From Soehngenia sp035406565 (GTDB lineage Bacteria > Bacillota > Clostridia > Tissierellales > Tissierellaceae): DNA of 11,284 bases. Under the pieces are notes generated by a model. That model was given only the letters and a program-made list of their open reading frames with translations. It ran no database searches and was not told where the DNA came from. Below are positions 1-7,212 of this stretch, one piece after another (within the stretch, counting starts at the first letter, position 1; each line of letters opens with the position of its first letter). The stretch is taken from the NCBI GenBank assembly GCA_035406565.1, contig DAONLG010000048.1:1-11284 (forward strand), given 5' to 3'. The position numbers were made by a program, and so were the translations under genes.

Positions 1-765
1 GCTTTTTTCATTTAATATATTAAAGTCAAATAATCTCTCCACTACTCGCTTTTCGTATTTTTTAAGTGAGTCAAATTGATCATATATACCTTCTGCTACA
101 TGGATATGAAATCCAGTACTTAAGCCATTTGTAGCTTCTTTTACTTTATAAAGCGTATCATCAGATAGTGTAAACGATGCATGAAGTCCAAATAATGCTT
201 TTATCATGTCGGAATTGTCATTTTCACAATCCTTGATAAAATCAATATTTTCTTTAATCCCCGAATCTCTCCTGTCGAATCCATCTCTGTCTGTAACTTC
301 ATAGCATAAACTAGTTCTAATGCCAATTTCTCTAGCAGCTTCTCTTATTTTAAACAAACTCCCATCTATGGCATTTGGACTTGAATGATGGTCTATTAAT
401 GTTGTCACTCCGTTTTTTATAGATTCAATATAAGTAGTGTAAGCATTTAGTTTTACATCTTCTAAAGTCAATTTCTTATCCAAATTCCACCATAAATTCT
501 CTAGTACATTTAAAAAACCAGATGTATCTTTATTAACTTTCATTCCTCTAGCATATGAGGAATAAATATGACTGTGTGCGCATATAAATCCGGGCATAAT
601 AAGTTTTTTATCTACATCTATCACTTCTTCATCTAAATGTTTTCTTGTCAAGTCTTTAAATTTTCCAACCTCTACAATCAAATTGCCCTTTACAAGAATT
701 GCTCCATCTTCTATAAATGTGTTTTTCTCATCGTTTGTTATGACTGTACCATTTCCGATAATCAC
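1..765 (-). CDS. ssnA: SsnA-like amidohydrolase (aminohydrolase superfamily), C-terminus cut by window edge
   Basis: This is the N-terminal 255 residues of a metal-dependent amidohydrolase of the SsnA/guanine deaminase-like group; E. coli SsnA is about 440 residues, so roughly 40% is missing off the left edge. Visible motifs are the metal-binding HSH (residues 64-66, in PGFICAHSHIYSS), LWWNLD (91-96), IDHHSSP (124-130), His195 in GLHASF, and HIHVAE (220-225), all where this family has them. The superfamily hydrolyses C-N bonds of cyclic or amino-substituted substrates. The exact SsnA substrate is not established, but its repeated linkage to ygfK and ygeXWY points to anaerobic purine catabolism. 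I chose GTG at 765 because GGAG at 777-774 lies 8 bases upstream and the product starts MIIGNG, which fits the family. GTG at 774 (three more residues) is possible; an in-frame stop lies just beyond. It is the last visible gene of the operon, about 38 bases after the ygfK-like gene. Confidence 0.88.
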   Translation of the reverse strand, partial: MIIGNGTVITNDEKNTFIEDGAILVKGNLIVEVGKFKDLTRKHLDEEVIDVDKKLIMPGFICAHSHIYSSYARGMKVNKDTSGFLNVLENLWWNLDKKLTLEDVKLNAYTTYIESIKNGVTTLIDHHSSPNAIDGSLFKIREAAREIGIRTSLCYEVTDRDGFDRRDSGIKENIDFIKDCENDNSDMIKALFGLHASFTLSDDTLYKVKEATNGLSTGFHIHVAEGIYDQFDSLKKYEKRVVERLFDFNILNEKS

Positions 766-803
766 AGCTTTCACTCCATTCTTTCAATACATAAAATAAT
801 CGC

Positions 804-2504
804 TTAGAAAAGATAAGGGTATTTCTTTATTAGCTCTTTGACTGTTGTCATAAACAAATCAGATGATTCTTCCTCAATATCTATTTCGATTTCTGCAATT
901 TCCCCTTCAATACCTCTGATTAAATATTTAGATCCGTCCAATCTCTTTAAACCAGGATTATTTGAATGTCTAAAGTCATTTTCATTTTCAAATATTGTGA
1001 TTTTTTTAAAGTATGGTTTGCCGCCTTTGGGGCAAAAGTCTGCACAGTTTCCACATTCATTGCATGTAGAGTCCAGATGTATAATCTGATATCTAGCAGA
1101 TAAGTTTGGAACTTCTAATTTAATATTTGCTCTGTTTGGACAAGTGTCCACGCATATTCCACAGTTTGTTTTAAAACAGTCAAATGTTGTGAGCTCATCG
1201 TTTAATATTTCTTTTTCCCCATGGTTTTTATAATGGCTGCTATTATTAGTTTCTTCTATTAATTTAGTGAGTTTTTCAATATTTAGTTTTCCTAAACTCG
1301 AAACATCAAGTTCTTCAACTTCTTTTGCTATTTTTAAAGTGTTTAAATATCCTTTCGGTTTAAGTAATGCAGTCGAAAATGTAACTGGCATAATTCCTGT
1401 TGATAACACTTTTTTGACATTTTCTTTTTCTATGCCCCCTGAAAAAGATATATTTAAATCATCAAATGCTTCAAAAAATTTCTTTGCCACACCTATAGCT
1501 ATAGGAAATAAAGGCTTACCCGAAAGGTACATTTTATCTCCACTTAATTTCTTTCTCGTATTATAAACGGGTAGGGTATTTGTAAGCTTTATTCCACTTA
1601 TCAGCCCATTTTCTTCAGCAATTTCTTTTAAATCTCTGACTAGTTTTACCGCATCATCAAATTGTAAATCGTTTTCAAAATCTGCTTTTGACAGCTCAAT
1701 CGAGTCATAGCCAAAATCATCGAGAATTTTTCTCACATTATCATAGCCTAAAAGCGTTGGATTTAATTTTACAAATGTGTTCATCTTCTTATTTTCAATC
1801 AGATGAGTGGCAATTCCCTTAATTTCTTCTTTTTTGCAGCCATGCATTGTGGATAAAGTCACTATATTTGATATGTTTGGTGATATCTTATCAACATCTT
1901 CAACAGTTAGGTTGTTGAATTTATCAATATTTTCTTTAAGTACTGCTATTGCGTTTTTAAATGCGATTGTATTTGATGCATCTTTGAGATTTTCAATAAA
2001 GCTATCTATCTTTTCTGATTTTATGCCTTCTAAATCATAACCAACACTAATATTTATGATGAAATCCTTCTCATTTGTAATCTGAAGCTCTTTTCCAATA
2101 GCTTCTAGAAGGCAAGATGCATAAATATACTGTTCCATTGCCTGTTCTACCGTCAATTCAGTCGACCACTCCACATTATAGCCGACATTTTTTGCATCTA
2201 TGCAAGGTTTGGAAATCATCTTCTGCATCTCTTTTCCATCTAGAACTTGCACTGTCTTTACTTCAAAATACCTTGAACCAGTCAAGTAAGCAGAGATTAT
2301 GTTTTGAGCAAGTTGTGTATGTGGACCAGCTGCTGGTCCTATAGGAGAAGCTAATTTATTTCCTAAGTACTCAATAGAAATGTCCTTTTCATACCTGTAA
2401 AAATCTTTCTCTTCTATTTCAAAAATCTTTCTGTGCCTTTTATAATCATTTAAAATAACATCTAATAATTTTTCAAAATTCATAGTTATTAAATTATCGC
2501 TCAT
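804..2504 (-). CDS. ygfK: Short YgfK-like protein: dihydroorotate/dihydropyrimidine-dehydrogenase-like barrel fused to 2x[4Fe-4S] ferredoxin domain
   Basis: The protein has 566 residues. Its N-terminal half matches the FMN-type TIM barrel of YgfK (called a putative selenate reductase subunit). Numbering from the upstream GTG at 2513 (three more than the chosen start), PIGPAAGPHTQLAQN is at 57-71, NVEWSTE at 113-119, TLSTMHGC at 219-226, KLNPTLLGY at 249-257 and KLTNTL at 309-314. The C-terminal part holds two [4Fe-4S] motifs: Cys446-x4-Cys451-x2-Cys454-x3-Cys458-Pro, then Cys484-x2-Cys487-x2-Cys490-x3-Cys494-Pro. As I recall it, E. coli YgfK is about 1030 residues and carries a GltD-like FAD/NAD(P)H domain between these parts. 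Here that domain is absent and the barrel runs straight into the ferredoxin domain, with no frameshift or stop at the junction. I infer a cytosolic redox enzyme that exchanges electrons with a separate partner. ATG 2504 is preferred because AAAGG lies 8 bases upstream; the GTG at 2513 overlaps that site. The gene follows ygeY after a palindrome-containing gap of 44 bases. Confidence 0.85.
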   Translation of the reverse strand: MSDNLITMNFEKLLDVILNDYKRHRKIFEIEEKDFYRYEKDISIEYLGNKLASPIGPAAGPHTQLAQNIISAYLTGSRYFEVKTVQVLDGKEMQKMISKPCIDAKNVGYNVEWSTELTVEQAMEQYIYASCLLEAIGKELQITNEKDFIINISVGYDLEGIKSEKIDSFIENLKDASNTIAFKNAIAVLKENIDKFNNLTVEDVDKISPNISNIVTLSTMHGCKKEEIKGIATHLIENKKMNTFVKLNPTLLGYDNVRKILDDFGYDSIELSKADFENDLQFDDAVKLVRDLKEIAEENGLISGIKLTNTLPVYNTRKKLSGDKMYLSGKPLFPIAIGVAKKFFEAFDDLNISFSGGIEKENVKKVLSTGIMPVTFSTALLKPKGYLNTLKIAKEVEELDVSSLGKLNIEKLTKLIEETNNSSHYKNHGEKEILNDELTTFDCFKTNCGICVDTCPNRANIKLEVPNLSARYQIIHLDSTCNECGNCADFCPKGGKPYFKKITIFENENDFRHSNNPGLKRLDGSKYLIRGIEGEIAEIEIDIEEESSDLFMTTVKELIKKYPYLF

Positions 2505-2524
2505 GATAAACACCTTTCTTTACA

Positions 2525-2548
2525 TGATAAGCCCCTAGGGGCTTATCA
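2525..2548. repeat. Perfect 24-base intercistronic palindrome (hairpin) between ygeY and ygfK
   Basis: Both halves read TGATAAGCCCCT, giving a perfect dyad with a GC-rich centre (CCCCTAGGGG). It abuts the ygeY stop codon at 2549-2551 and ends about 20 bases before the ygfK start at 2504. In RNA it could form a 10-bp stem with a 4-base CTAG loop. Neither strand has a T-run after the stem, so it does not look like an intrinsic terminator. An mRNA-stability or processing element that sets the ratio of upstream to downstream products is a reasonable inference; a protein-binding site is the alternative. Confidence 0.8.
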
Positions 2549-3862
2549 CTATTTAGAAGTATAAACTGATGGAAGTAATGCATATACAGCTGCACATTTA
2601 ACTAAATCATCTTTCCACGTCTTTTCATTTGGAGCATGTGCTTGTGCCTCTGCTCCTGGACCAAATCCGATAACTGGTATACCATTTCTACCCATTATAG
2701 ATACTCCATTTGTTGAAAAAGTCCATTTGTCGACAAGTGGTCTGTCAACTCTCTCTTTTTCTGTTTCTTTTGAACCTGTTCTCTTGTTTCCATAAAGAGC
2801 TAAATATGTTTCTTTAAGTGTCTCTGTTACTTTATGGTCTTCTGGTATGACCCAAGTTGGAAAATAACATTCAATAGGATACACAAGGCCAGTCCAACTT
2901 GGTCTTTCATAATTGTACATGCTCACCTTTGCATTGTATTTCTTAACTGCTGGCAAAGCTCTGATTTCTTCTAAGCAGCTTTCGAAAGTCTCCCCAGCAG
3001 TCATTCTTCTATCTAAGGATATTGAACATGAATCAGCGACTGCACATCTACTTGGTGATGTGAAGAATATTTCAGAAGTAGTGACAGTTCCTCTGCCTAA
3101 AAATCTAGCCTCTTTCCACTCTTTATTGTATTTTTCGTCTAACATCTTAACTAAACCTTTAATTTCATTCTCATCAGAAGCATCATTCTCATTTAAATCT
3201 CTGATATTTAGAAGGATTTCAGCCATCTTGTATATAGCATTATCTCCTCTTTCTGGTGCTGATCCATGGCAAGAAACCCCGGAAACGTCCACTCTTATCT
3301 CCATTCTTCCCCTTTGTCCTCTATAAATTCCACCGTCAGTAGGTTCCGTTGAAACAACAAACAAAGGTCTTATCTTATCCTCTTTGATGATATACTCCCA
3401 GCACAATCCATCACAATCCTCTTCTTGTACTGTTCCTGTAACCATAACTGAATATTCATCACTTAACAAATTGAGTTCTTTTATGATCTTTGCCCCATAT
3501 ACTGCACTTACGATACCCCCTAATTGGTCTGATGTCCCTCTTCCGCCAATTTCTGTTTCTGTTTCATAACCATCATATGGGTCGAAATCCCAGTTTTCCC
3601 TATTCCCTATGCCGACAGTATCTATATGAGCATCAAATCCTATTATTTTTTCACCTTTTCCAATAAAGCCAAGTATATTCCCCATCGGATCTATCTGAAT
3701 TTTATCAAAATCTAATGCTTTCATTTCTTGTTCAATTCGCTTAACTACACCTTCTTCTTGTGCGCTCTCTCCTGGAATTTTAACTAGGTCTCTTAAAAAC
3801 TTAGTCATATCTTTTTCATATTTTTTAGCAAACTCTAGAACTTTTTCTTTTTCGATATTCAT
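2549..3862 (-). CDS. ygeY: YgeY family selenium-metabolism-linked M20 metallohydrolase
   Basis: The protein has 437 residues, full length for a YgeY-type M20/ArgE/DapE hydrolase. The di-zinc motifs are complete: His79-x-Asp81 in GFDAHIDTVG, Asp112 in GRGTSDQLGG, the Glu147-Glu148 pair in VQEEDCDG (general base plus ligand), Glu173 in STEPTDGG, and a late His409 in QAHAPNE. A lid or dimerisation domain lies around residues 185-300 and includes His199. Relatives hydrolyse amide or carbamoyl bonds of amino-acid-like substrates in the cytosol. For YgeY the natural substrate is unsettled, but its constant pairing with a carbamoyltransferase-like protein and diaminopropionate lyase suggests a ureido or acylated diamino acid in purine breakdown (inference). 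The ATG at 3862 has AGGAG spaced 7 bases upstream, directly after the ygeW stop. The gap to ygeW is 12 bases, indicating tight coupling. Confidence 0.92.
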   Translation of the reverse strand: MNIEKEKVLEFAKKYEKDMTKFLRDLVKIPGESAQEEGVVKRIEQEMKALDFDKIQIDPMGNILGFIGKGEKIIGFDAHIDTVGIGNRENWDFDPYDGYETETEIGGRGTSDQLGGIVSAVYGAKIIKELNLLSDEYSVMVTGTVQEEDCDGLCWEYIIKEDKIRPLFVVSTEPTDGGIYRGQRGRMEIRVDVSGVSCHGSAPERGDNAIYKMAEILLNIRDLNENDASDENEIKGLVKMLDEKYNKEWKEARFLGRGTVTTSEIFFTSPSRCAVADSCSISLDRRMTAGETFESCLEEIRALPAVKKYNAKVSMYNYERPSWTGLVYPIECYFPTWVIPEDHKVTETLKETYLALYGNKRTGSKETEKERVDRPLVDKWTFSTNGVSIMGRNGIPVIGFGPGAEAQAHAPNEKTWKDDLVKCAAVYALLPSVYTSK

Positions 3863-3874
3863 TTTTACACTCCT

Positions 3875-5065
3875 TTATCTAATTAATCTCGCTTTATTTT
3901 GGTCAAATAAATCTTTCAATGTGACTTCAGGATTTTTTATCTTTTGTAAAAATATCATAGCTGCTATTACATAAGGTTTGTAGCTAGCTTCTTTATATAA
4001 TGGCACTCTATATCTATCAAATACTGATTCATCTACTTCTCCTTCTTTACAGCTTAGCCCTGTAATATCAGCTGGTAAGCAATGCATATACAAAGCTTTT
4101 CCACCCTTTGTAGTAGCCATTAGCTCTTCAGTACAAGCCCAATCCTTATGCTCTGCATTTTGCGCCAAAAGTCTTTTTTCAAGTTCTTTTATCTCGTCAA
4201 ATTTTCCTTCACCATATAGGTTTGTTCTTTCTTCCATGGCTGCAAATGGTGCCCAGCTCTTTGGGTAAACAATATCAGCATCTTTAAAAGCTTCTTGCAT
4301 GGAATTAGTCTTTGTATATGATCCGCCAAATTCCTTAGCATTTTTCAAAGCTATCTCTTCTACTTCAGGCATGATCTCATACCCTTCTGGATGAGCTAAA
4401 ACGACATCCATTCCCAATCTCGTCATAAGTCCTATGATACCTTGAGGAACTGAAAGTGGTTTGCCATATGATGGAGAGTAAGCCCAAGTCATGGCAATTT
4501 TTTTGCCTTTTAAGTTTTCTATGCCGCCGAATTCATTTATCAAGTGCAATGCATCAGCCATAGTTTGAGTTGGGTGATCTATATCACACTGGAGGTTCAC
4601 TATAGTAGGTCTTTGCTCAAGCACCCCTTCTTTGTATCCCTCATCAACATAATCGGCAACAGCCTTTTGATATGTATGCCCTTTTCCAATATACATATCG
4701 TCTCTGATTCCTATGACATCAGCCATAAATGAAATCATGTTTGCTGTCTCTTTAACAGTTTCGCCATGAGCAACCTGAGATTTTCCTTCTTCGAAATCTT
4801 GAACCTCAAGGCCTAATAAATTGCACGCTGATGCAAAAGAAAATCTAGTCCTTGTAGAGTTGTCTCTAAATATCGAAATACCCAATCCCGAATCAAAGAC
4901 TTTTGGACTTATATTGTTTTCTCTAAGTCTTCTTAACATATCTGCAACAGTCCATACTGCCATCAATTCATCTTGAGTTTTATCCCAAGTTAGAAAAAAA
5001 TCGTTATGATATAAATTTCTGTAATTAAGTTGTTCTAATTGACCCATTAACTCATTAAAATTCAT
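3875..5065 (-). CDS. ygeW: Knotted carbamoyltransferase YgeW
   Basis: The protein has 396 residues, the same length as I recall for E. coli YgeW, in the aspartate/ornithine carbamoyltransferase superfamily. The carbamoyl-phosphate motif Ser-Thr-Arg-Thr-Arg is at 70-74, HPTQ at 164-167 and HCLPAD at 328-333, so the phosphate- and carbamoyl-binding residues are intact. The YgeW group is classed as a knotted carbamoyltransferase with an unsettled amino substrate. The neighbouring diaminopropionate lyase makes 2,3-diaminopropionate or a carbamoyl derivative plausible (inference); run in reverse, such an enzyme could yield carbamoyl phosphate and then ATP. An upstream GTG at 5104 would add 13 residues but overlaps ygeX and has no good ribosome site. 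ATG 5065 has AAAGGAG (about 5073-5079) at normal spacing and gives the family length. Sixteen bases separate it from the ygeX stop. ygeX precedes ygeW here, the reverse of the E. coli order. Confidence 0.94.
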   Translation of the reverse strand: MNFNELMGQLEQLNYRNLYHNDFFLTWDKTQDELMAVWTVADMLRRLRENNISPKVFDSGLGISIFRDNSTRTRFSFASACNLLGLEVQDFEEGKSQVAHGETVKETANMISFMADVIGIRDDMYIGKGHTYQKAVADYVDEGYKEGVLEQRPTIVNLQCDIDHPTQTMADALHLINEFGGIENLKGKKIAMTWAYSPSYGKPLSVPQGIIGLMTRLGMDVVLAHPEGYEIMPEVEEIALKNAKEFGGSYTKTNSMQEAFKDADIVYPKSWAPFAAMEERTNLYGEGKFDEIKELEKRLLAQNAEHKDWACTEELMATTKGGKALYMHCLPADITGLSCKEGEVDESVFDRYRVPLYKEASYKPYVIAAMIFLQKIKNPEVTLKDLFDQNKARLIR

Positions 5066-5081
5066 AATATCTCTCCTTTTT

Positions 5082-6290
5082 TTATTCGTTTGGATATGCA
5101 CCATTCCACACTACATTCAAATACCCTTCAAAATATGTGTCGCCTTCTGTGCTAAATAACAGTACAACTGAGTTTTCATTTAAATTCATCTTTTCTCTAA
5201 TGTCTTTTAAATCATCTAATCTCATAAGCTGTGATACTACGCCAGTTGTCACTGCACCACTCTCACCAGATATCACTCTTTTGTCTTTTCTCAAAGGATT
5301 ACCTAAAACTCTCATCCCATGAGCAGCAGTATTATCTGGAACTTTTAAAAAGAATTCACAATTTGAATGGAGTACATCCCAGCCTACTGTAACAGGTTCA
5401 CCACATGCTAATCCTGCCATGATAGTATTCATATCGCCTGTAACTGGATGCAATTTGCCGTCGTCATATTGAGCGGTTTGGAATAAGCAAGCAGCCTTGT
5501 CAGGCTCCACAATCGTTATAATAGGTTTATTCTCTTTGTATGCTGAACTAAAGAAACCTGTTACCGCTGAAGCTAAAGAGCCAACTCCCGCTTGTATAAA
5601 TATATGTGTGGGTACTATGCTCTTAGCATTTAGCTCATTATATGCTTCATATGCCATAGTCATATACCCTTGCATAATCCATCTTGGAATGTCTTCATAT
5701 CCTTCCCATGATGTATCTTGAACCATTACATAACCTTTTTCTTCGGCTATTTTACTCGCATATCTGACACAGTCATCGTAATTTAAATCCAATATCTCAC
5801 ACTCTGTCCCATGCGCTCTAATCCTATCTCTTCTTTCAATAGCACTTCCCTTTGGCATGTAAACTATAGCTTTCTGTCGCAGCTGCTCAGCAGTCCAAGC
5901 TATGCCCCTACCATGATTTCCATCAGTTGCAGTGATAAAAGTTATATCTCCAAGCTTTTCCTTTGTCTCATCGCTTGTCAGTTCCTCAAAAGTTAAATCT
6001 TCGATGCTTTTATTAAGCCTTTGAGCAATGTACATCCCAATTGAAAAGCTCCCGCCTAAAACCTTGAAAGCATTTAACCCGAATCTGAAGGACTCGTCTT
6101 TAACAAAAATATCCTTTATTTTTAGATAATCGGCTAAGTTTTTTAGCTCTACTAATGGAGTTTCACTGTATTGAGGAAAGCTCTTATGAAACTTCAAAAC
6201 TTTTTTTGCCATGTCTTCACTTAAGAAACTCAAATCGGCTTTCTTGCGTTTCTTTATGTCATTGGCAACCATCTCATATTTTGTACTCAT
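5082..6290 (-). CDS. ygeX: Diaminopropionate ammonia-lyase (PLP fold type II)
   Basis: The protein has 402 residues (E. coli YgeX about 398). The family cleaves 2,3-diaminopropionate to pyruvate and two ammonia. The PLP Schiff-base lysine is Lys76 in FGLNAFKVLGG, and the catalytic acid seen in characterised homologues corresponds to Asp123 in TATDGNHGRGIAW. Other matches are YMPKGSAIERRDRIRAHG, QDTSWEGYEDIPRWIMQGY, the glycine-rich phosphate loop QAGVGSLASA, VEPDKAACL, TIMAGLACGEP and ISGESGAV, so the active site looks complete. It is the first gene of the five-gene operon. ATG 6290 has AAAGGTG five bases upstream and lies about 30 bases downstream of the start predicted from the sigma-54 promoter at 6332-6347. 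It is probably cytosolic and supplies pyruvate and ammonia as end products of the pathway. Confidence 0.95.
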   Translation of the reverse strand: MSTKYEMVANDIKKRKKADLSFLSEDMAKKVLKFHKSFPQYSETPLVELKNLADYLKIKDIFVKDESFRFGLNAFKVLGGSFSIGMYIAQRLNKSIEDLTFEELTSDETKEKLGDITFITATDGNHGRGIAWTAEQLRQKAIVYMPKGSAIERRDRIRAHGTECEILDLNYDDCVRYASKIAEEKGYVMVQDTSWEGYEDIPRWIMQGYMTMAYEAYNELNAKSIVPTHIFIQAGVGSLASAVTGFFSSAYKENKPIITIVEPDKAACLFQTAQYDDGKLHPVTGDMNTIMAGLACGEPVTVGWDVLHSNCEFFLKVPDNTAAHGMRVLGNPLRKDKRVISGESGAVTTGVVSQLMRLDDLKDIREKMNLNENSVVLLFSTEGDTYFEGYLNVVWNGAYPNE

Positions 6291-6331
6291 CTTTTCACCT
6301 TTCTTTCTATCAAACTCTTGCTATTGTATAG

Positions 6332-6347
6332 TGCAAGAACCATGCCA
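6332..6347 (-). promoter_or_regulatory. Sigma-54 (-24/-12) promoter for the ygeX operon
   Basis: On the minus strand this reads TGGCATGGTTCTTGCA, matching the RpoN consensus TGGCACG-N4-TTGCW at 15 of 16 effective positions (T for C at position 6), with exact GG-to-GC spacing. Transcription would start near 6321, leaving a leader of about 30 bases before ygeX. The nearby activator with its GAFTGA motif and the upstream palindromes support this. The match and spacing are seen directly; use in the cell is inferred. Confidence 0.9.
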
Positions 6348-6458
6348 AACATTTTTTTCGATATTTAGATATAATCTGTATTTGGAAAAATGAAAGTGAG
6401 TAAAATGCTTGTTTTGTGTTTCAATTCACGACAGAAATTCATGAATGAAAAATGATTT

Positions 6459-6473
6459 TTATCAAATTGATAA
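6459..6473. promoter_or_regulatory. Upstream activator site A (palindrome)
   Basis: TTATCAAATTGATAA: 7-base arms around a single central base. Its centre (6466) is about 145 bases upstream of the predicted ygeX start site. It shares TTATCA-N3-TGATAA with sites B and C and lies at a normal distance for a sigma-54 enhancer. Confidence 0.82.
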
Positions 6474-6477
6474 CGGA

Positions 6478-6492
6478 TTATCATTTTGATAA
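6478..6492. promoter_or_regulatory. Upstream activator site B (palindrome)
   Basis: TTATCATTTTGATAA, centred at 6485, 19 bases from the centre of site A (just under two helical turns). It is identical to site C. The 6-base arms TTATCA/TGATAA are perfect. Confidence 0.84.
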
Positions 6493-6529
6493 ATCATAAA
6501 GATAAGTAAATATGCCGTTTGCATTTCAA

Positions 6530-6544
6530 TTATCATTTTGATAA
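6530..6544. promoter_or_regulatory. Upstream activator site C (palindrome)
   Basis: TTATCATTTTGATAA, centred at 6537, an exact copy of site B placed 52 bases further upstream (about five helical turns). It lies just past the dedA terminator, so all three sites fall within the ygeX upstream region rather than inside a gene. Confidence 0.84.
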
Positions 6545-6553
6545 TAATTGATT

Positions 6554-6580
6554 AAAAAAATCTCAGGTATGCCCTGAGAT
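6554..6580 (-). terminator. Intrinsic terminator of the regulator-dedA unit
   Basis: On the minus strand a perfect 8-bp stem (ATCTCAGG / CCTGAGAT) with a 5-base loop is followed at once by seven T residues. It starts 3 bases after the dedA stop codon at 6584-6586. It would insulate the ygeX operon's activator sites and promoter from read-through. Confidence 0.93.
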
Positions 6581-6583
6581 GTG

Positions 6584-7192
6584 TCAATTATTTTTCTTTT
6601 TTTTAAACTTAACCCATAAATAAATGATCCCTACTGCTATTGCTCCCAATATAAAATATTGATAACCAGTATAGTATTTTAAAGCTTTTTCCCAAGCCTC
6701 TCCAAATAATGCCCCTAAATTTACTAATATTGTATTCCAAATTAAGCTGCCGATTAAAGTGAGTAATATGAATTTAAAAACATTCATTCTAGCAAATCCT
6801 GCGGGAATAGAAATTATACTCCTCACAATAGGAATGCATCTACATATCAATACAGCTTTATGTTGATACTTGATAAACCAAACTTGAGCCTTATCTATAG
6901 ATTCTGGTTTTAATCTCAGCTTTCTACCCACCTTGCTGTTCAAAATCTTAGCAAGGCTCTCTTTGTCTAAAGCTCTTCCTACGGAATAAAGCGTTATGGC
7001 TCCCACTAACGAACCAGTAGTAGCGTATATTATGGTGCCCAATACATTCATTTCCGTAGTAACAGTAAGAGCCCCACCTGAAAGCAGCACCACTTCAGAG
7101 GGAATAGGTGGAAAAATATTCTCTATATATATGAGTATAAATATGGCAATATATCCATAATCATTCACAAAATCAATCATTACATCTTGCAT
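6584..7192 (-). CDS. DedA family (VTT/SNARE-associated domain) membrane protein
   Basis: The protein has 202 residues, normal for small bacterial DedA proteins. The family signature is clear: ENIFPPIPSEVVLLSGG (24-40), a glycine-rich segment TTGSLVGAITLYSVGR (58-73), and CRCIPIVRSIISIPAGFARM (117-136) with the conserved arginines. Hydrophobic stretches lie near residues 11-30, 48-71, 138-163 and 176-194, and the lysine-rich tail KKKKNN suggests a cytosolic C-terminus. Characterised DedA proteins include undecaprenyl-phosphate flippases, and others affect membrane homeostasis or proton-coupled transport; the substrate of this one is unknown. Its ATG at 7192 has GGAGTG with 5-base spacing. It follows the sigma-54 activator by 20 bases with no terminator between, so the two are probably co-transcribed. 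A role in uptake or export for the neighbouring catabolic pathway is possible but unproven. Confidence 0.92.
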   Translation of the reverse strand: MQDVMIDFVNDYGYIAIFILIYIENIFPPIPSEVVLLSGGALTVTTEMNVLGTIIYATTGSLVGAITLYSVGRALDKESLAKILNSKVGRKLRLKPESIDKAQVWFIKYQHKAVLICRCIPIVRSIISIPAGFARMNVFKFILLTLIGSLIWNTILVNLGALFGEAWEKALKYYTGYQYFILGAIAVGIIYLWVKFKKKKNN

Positions 7193-7212
7193 AAAAACAC
7201 TCCAATGTGCTA

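Noticed and set aside
1267..1566. Plus-strand open frame of 99 codons, with similar frames at 838-1089, 1807-2040, 2117-2344, 2913-3326, 3384-3569 and 7805-8509
   Set aside because: All lie antisense to strongly recognisable genes, lack family motifs and suitable ribosome sites, and have composition typical of reverse-frame shadows.
2525..2548. Palindrome read as an intrinsic terminator or as a fourth activator site
   Set aside because: No T-run follows on either strand, and the TGATAA and TTATCA halves are in the opposite order and much further apart than in the three operator sites.
5066..5104. N-terminal extension of ygeW to 5104
   Set aside because: It would overlap the end of ygeX, has no good ribosome site, and the 396-residue form from ATG 5065 matches family length.
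6453..6544. Repeated palindromes read as a CRISPR-like array or as hairpin terminators
   Set aside because: The units are 15 bases with unequal spacing (19 and 52 bases centre to centre) and A/T-only loops of 1-3 bases; position behind a sigma-54 promoter fits operators far better.
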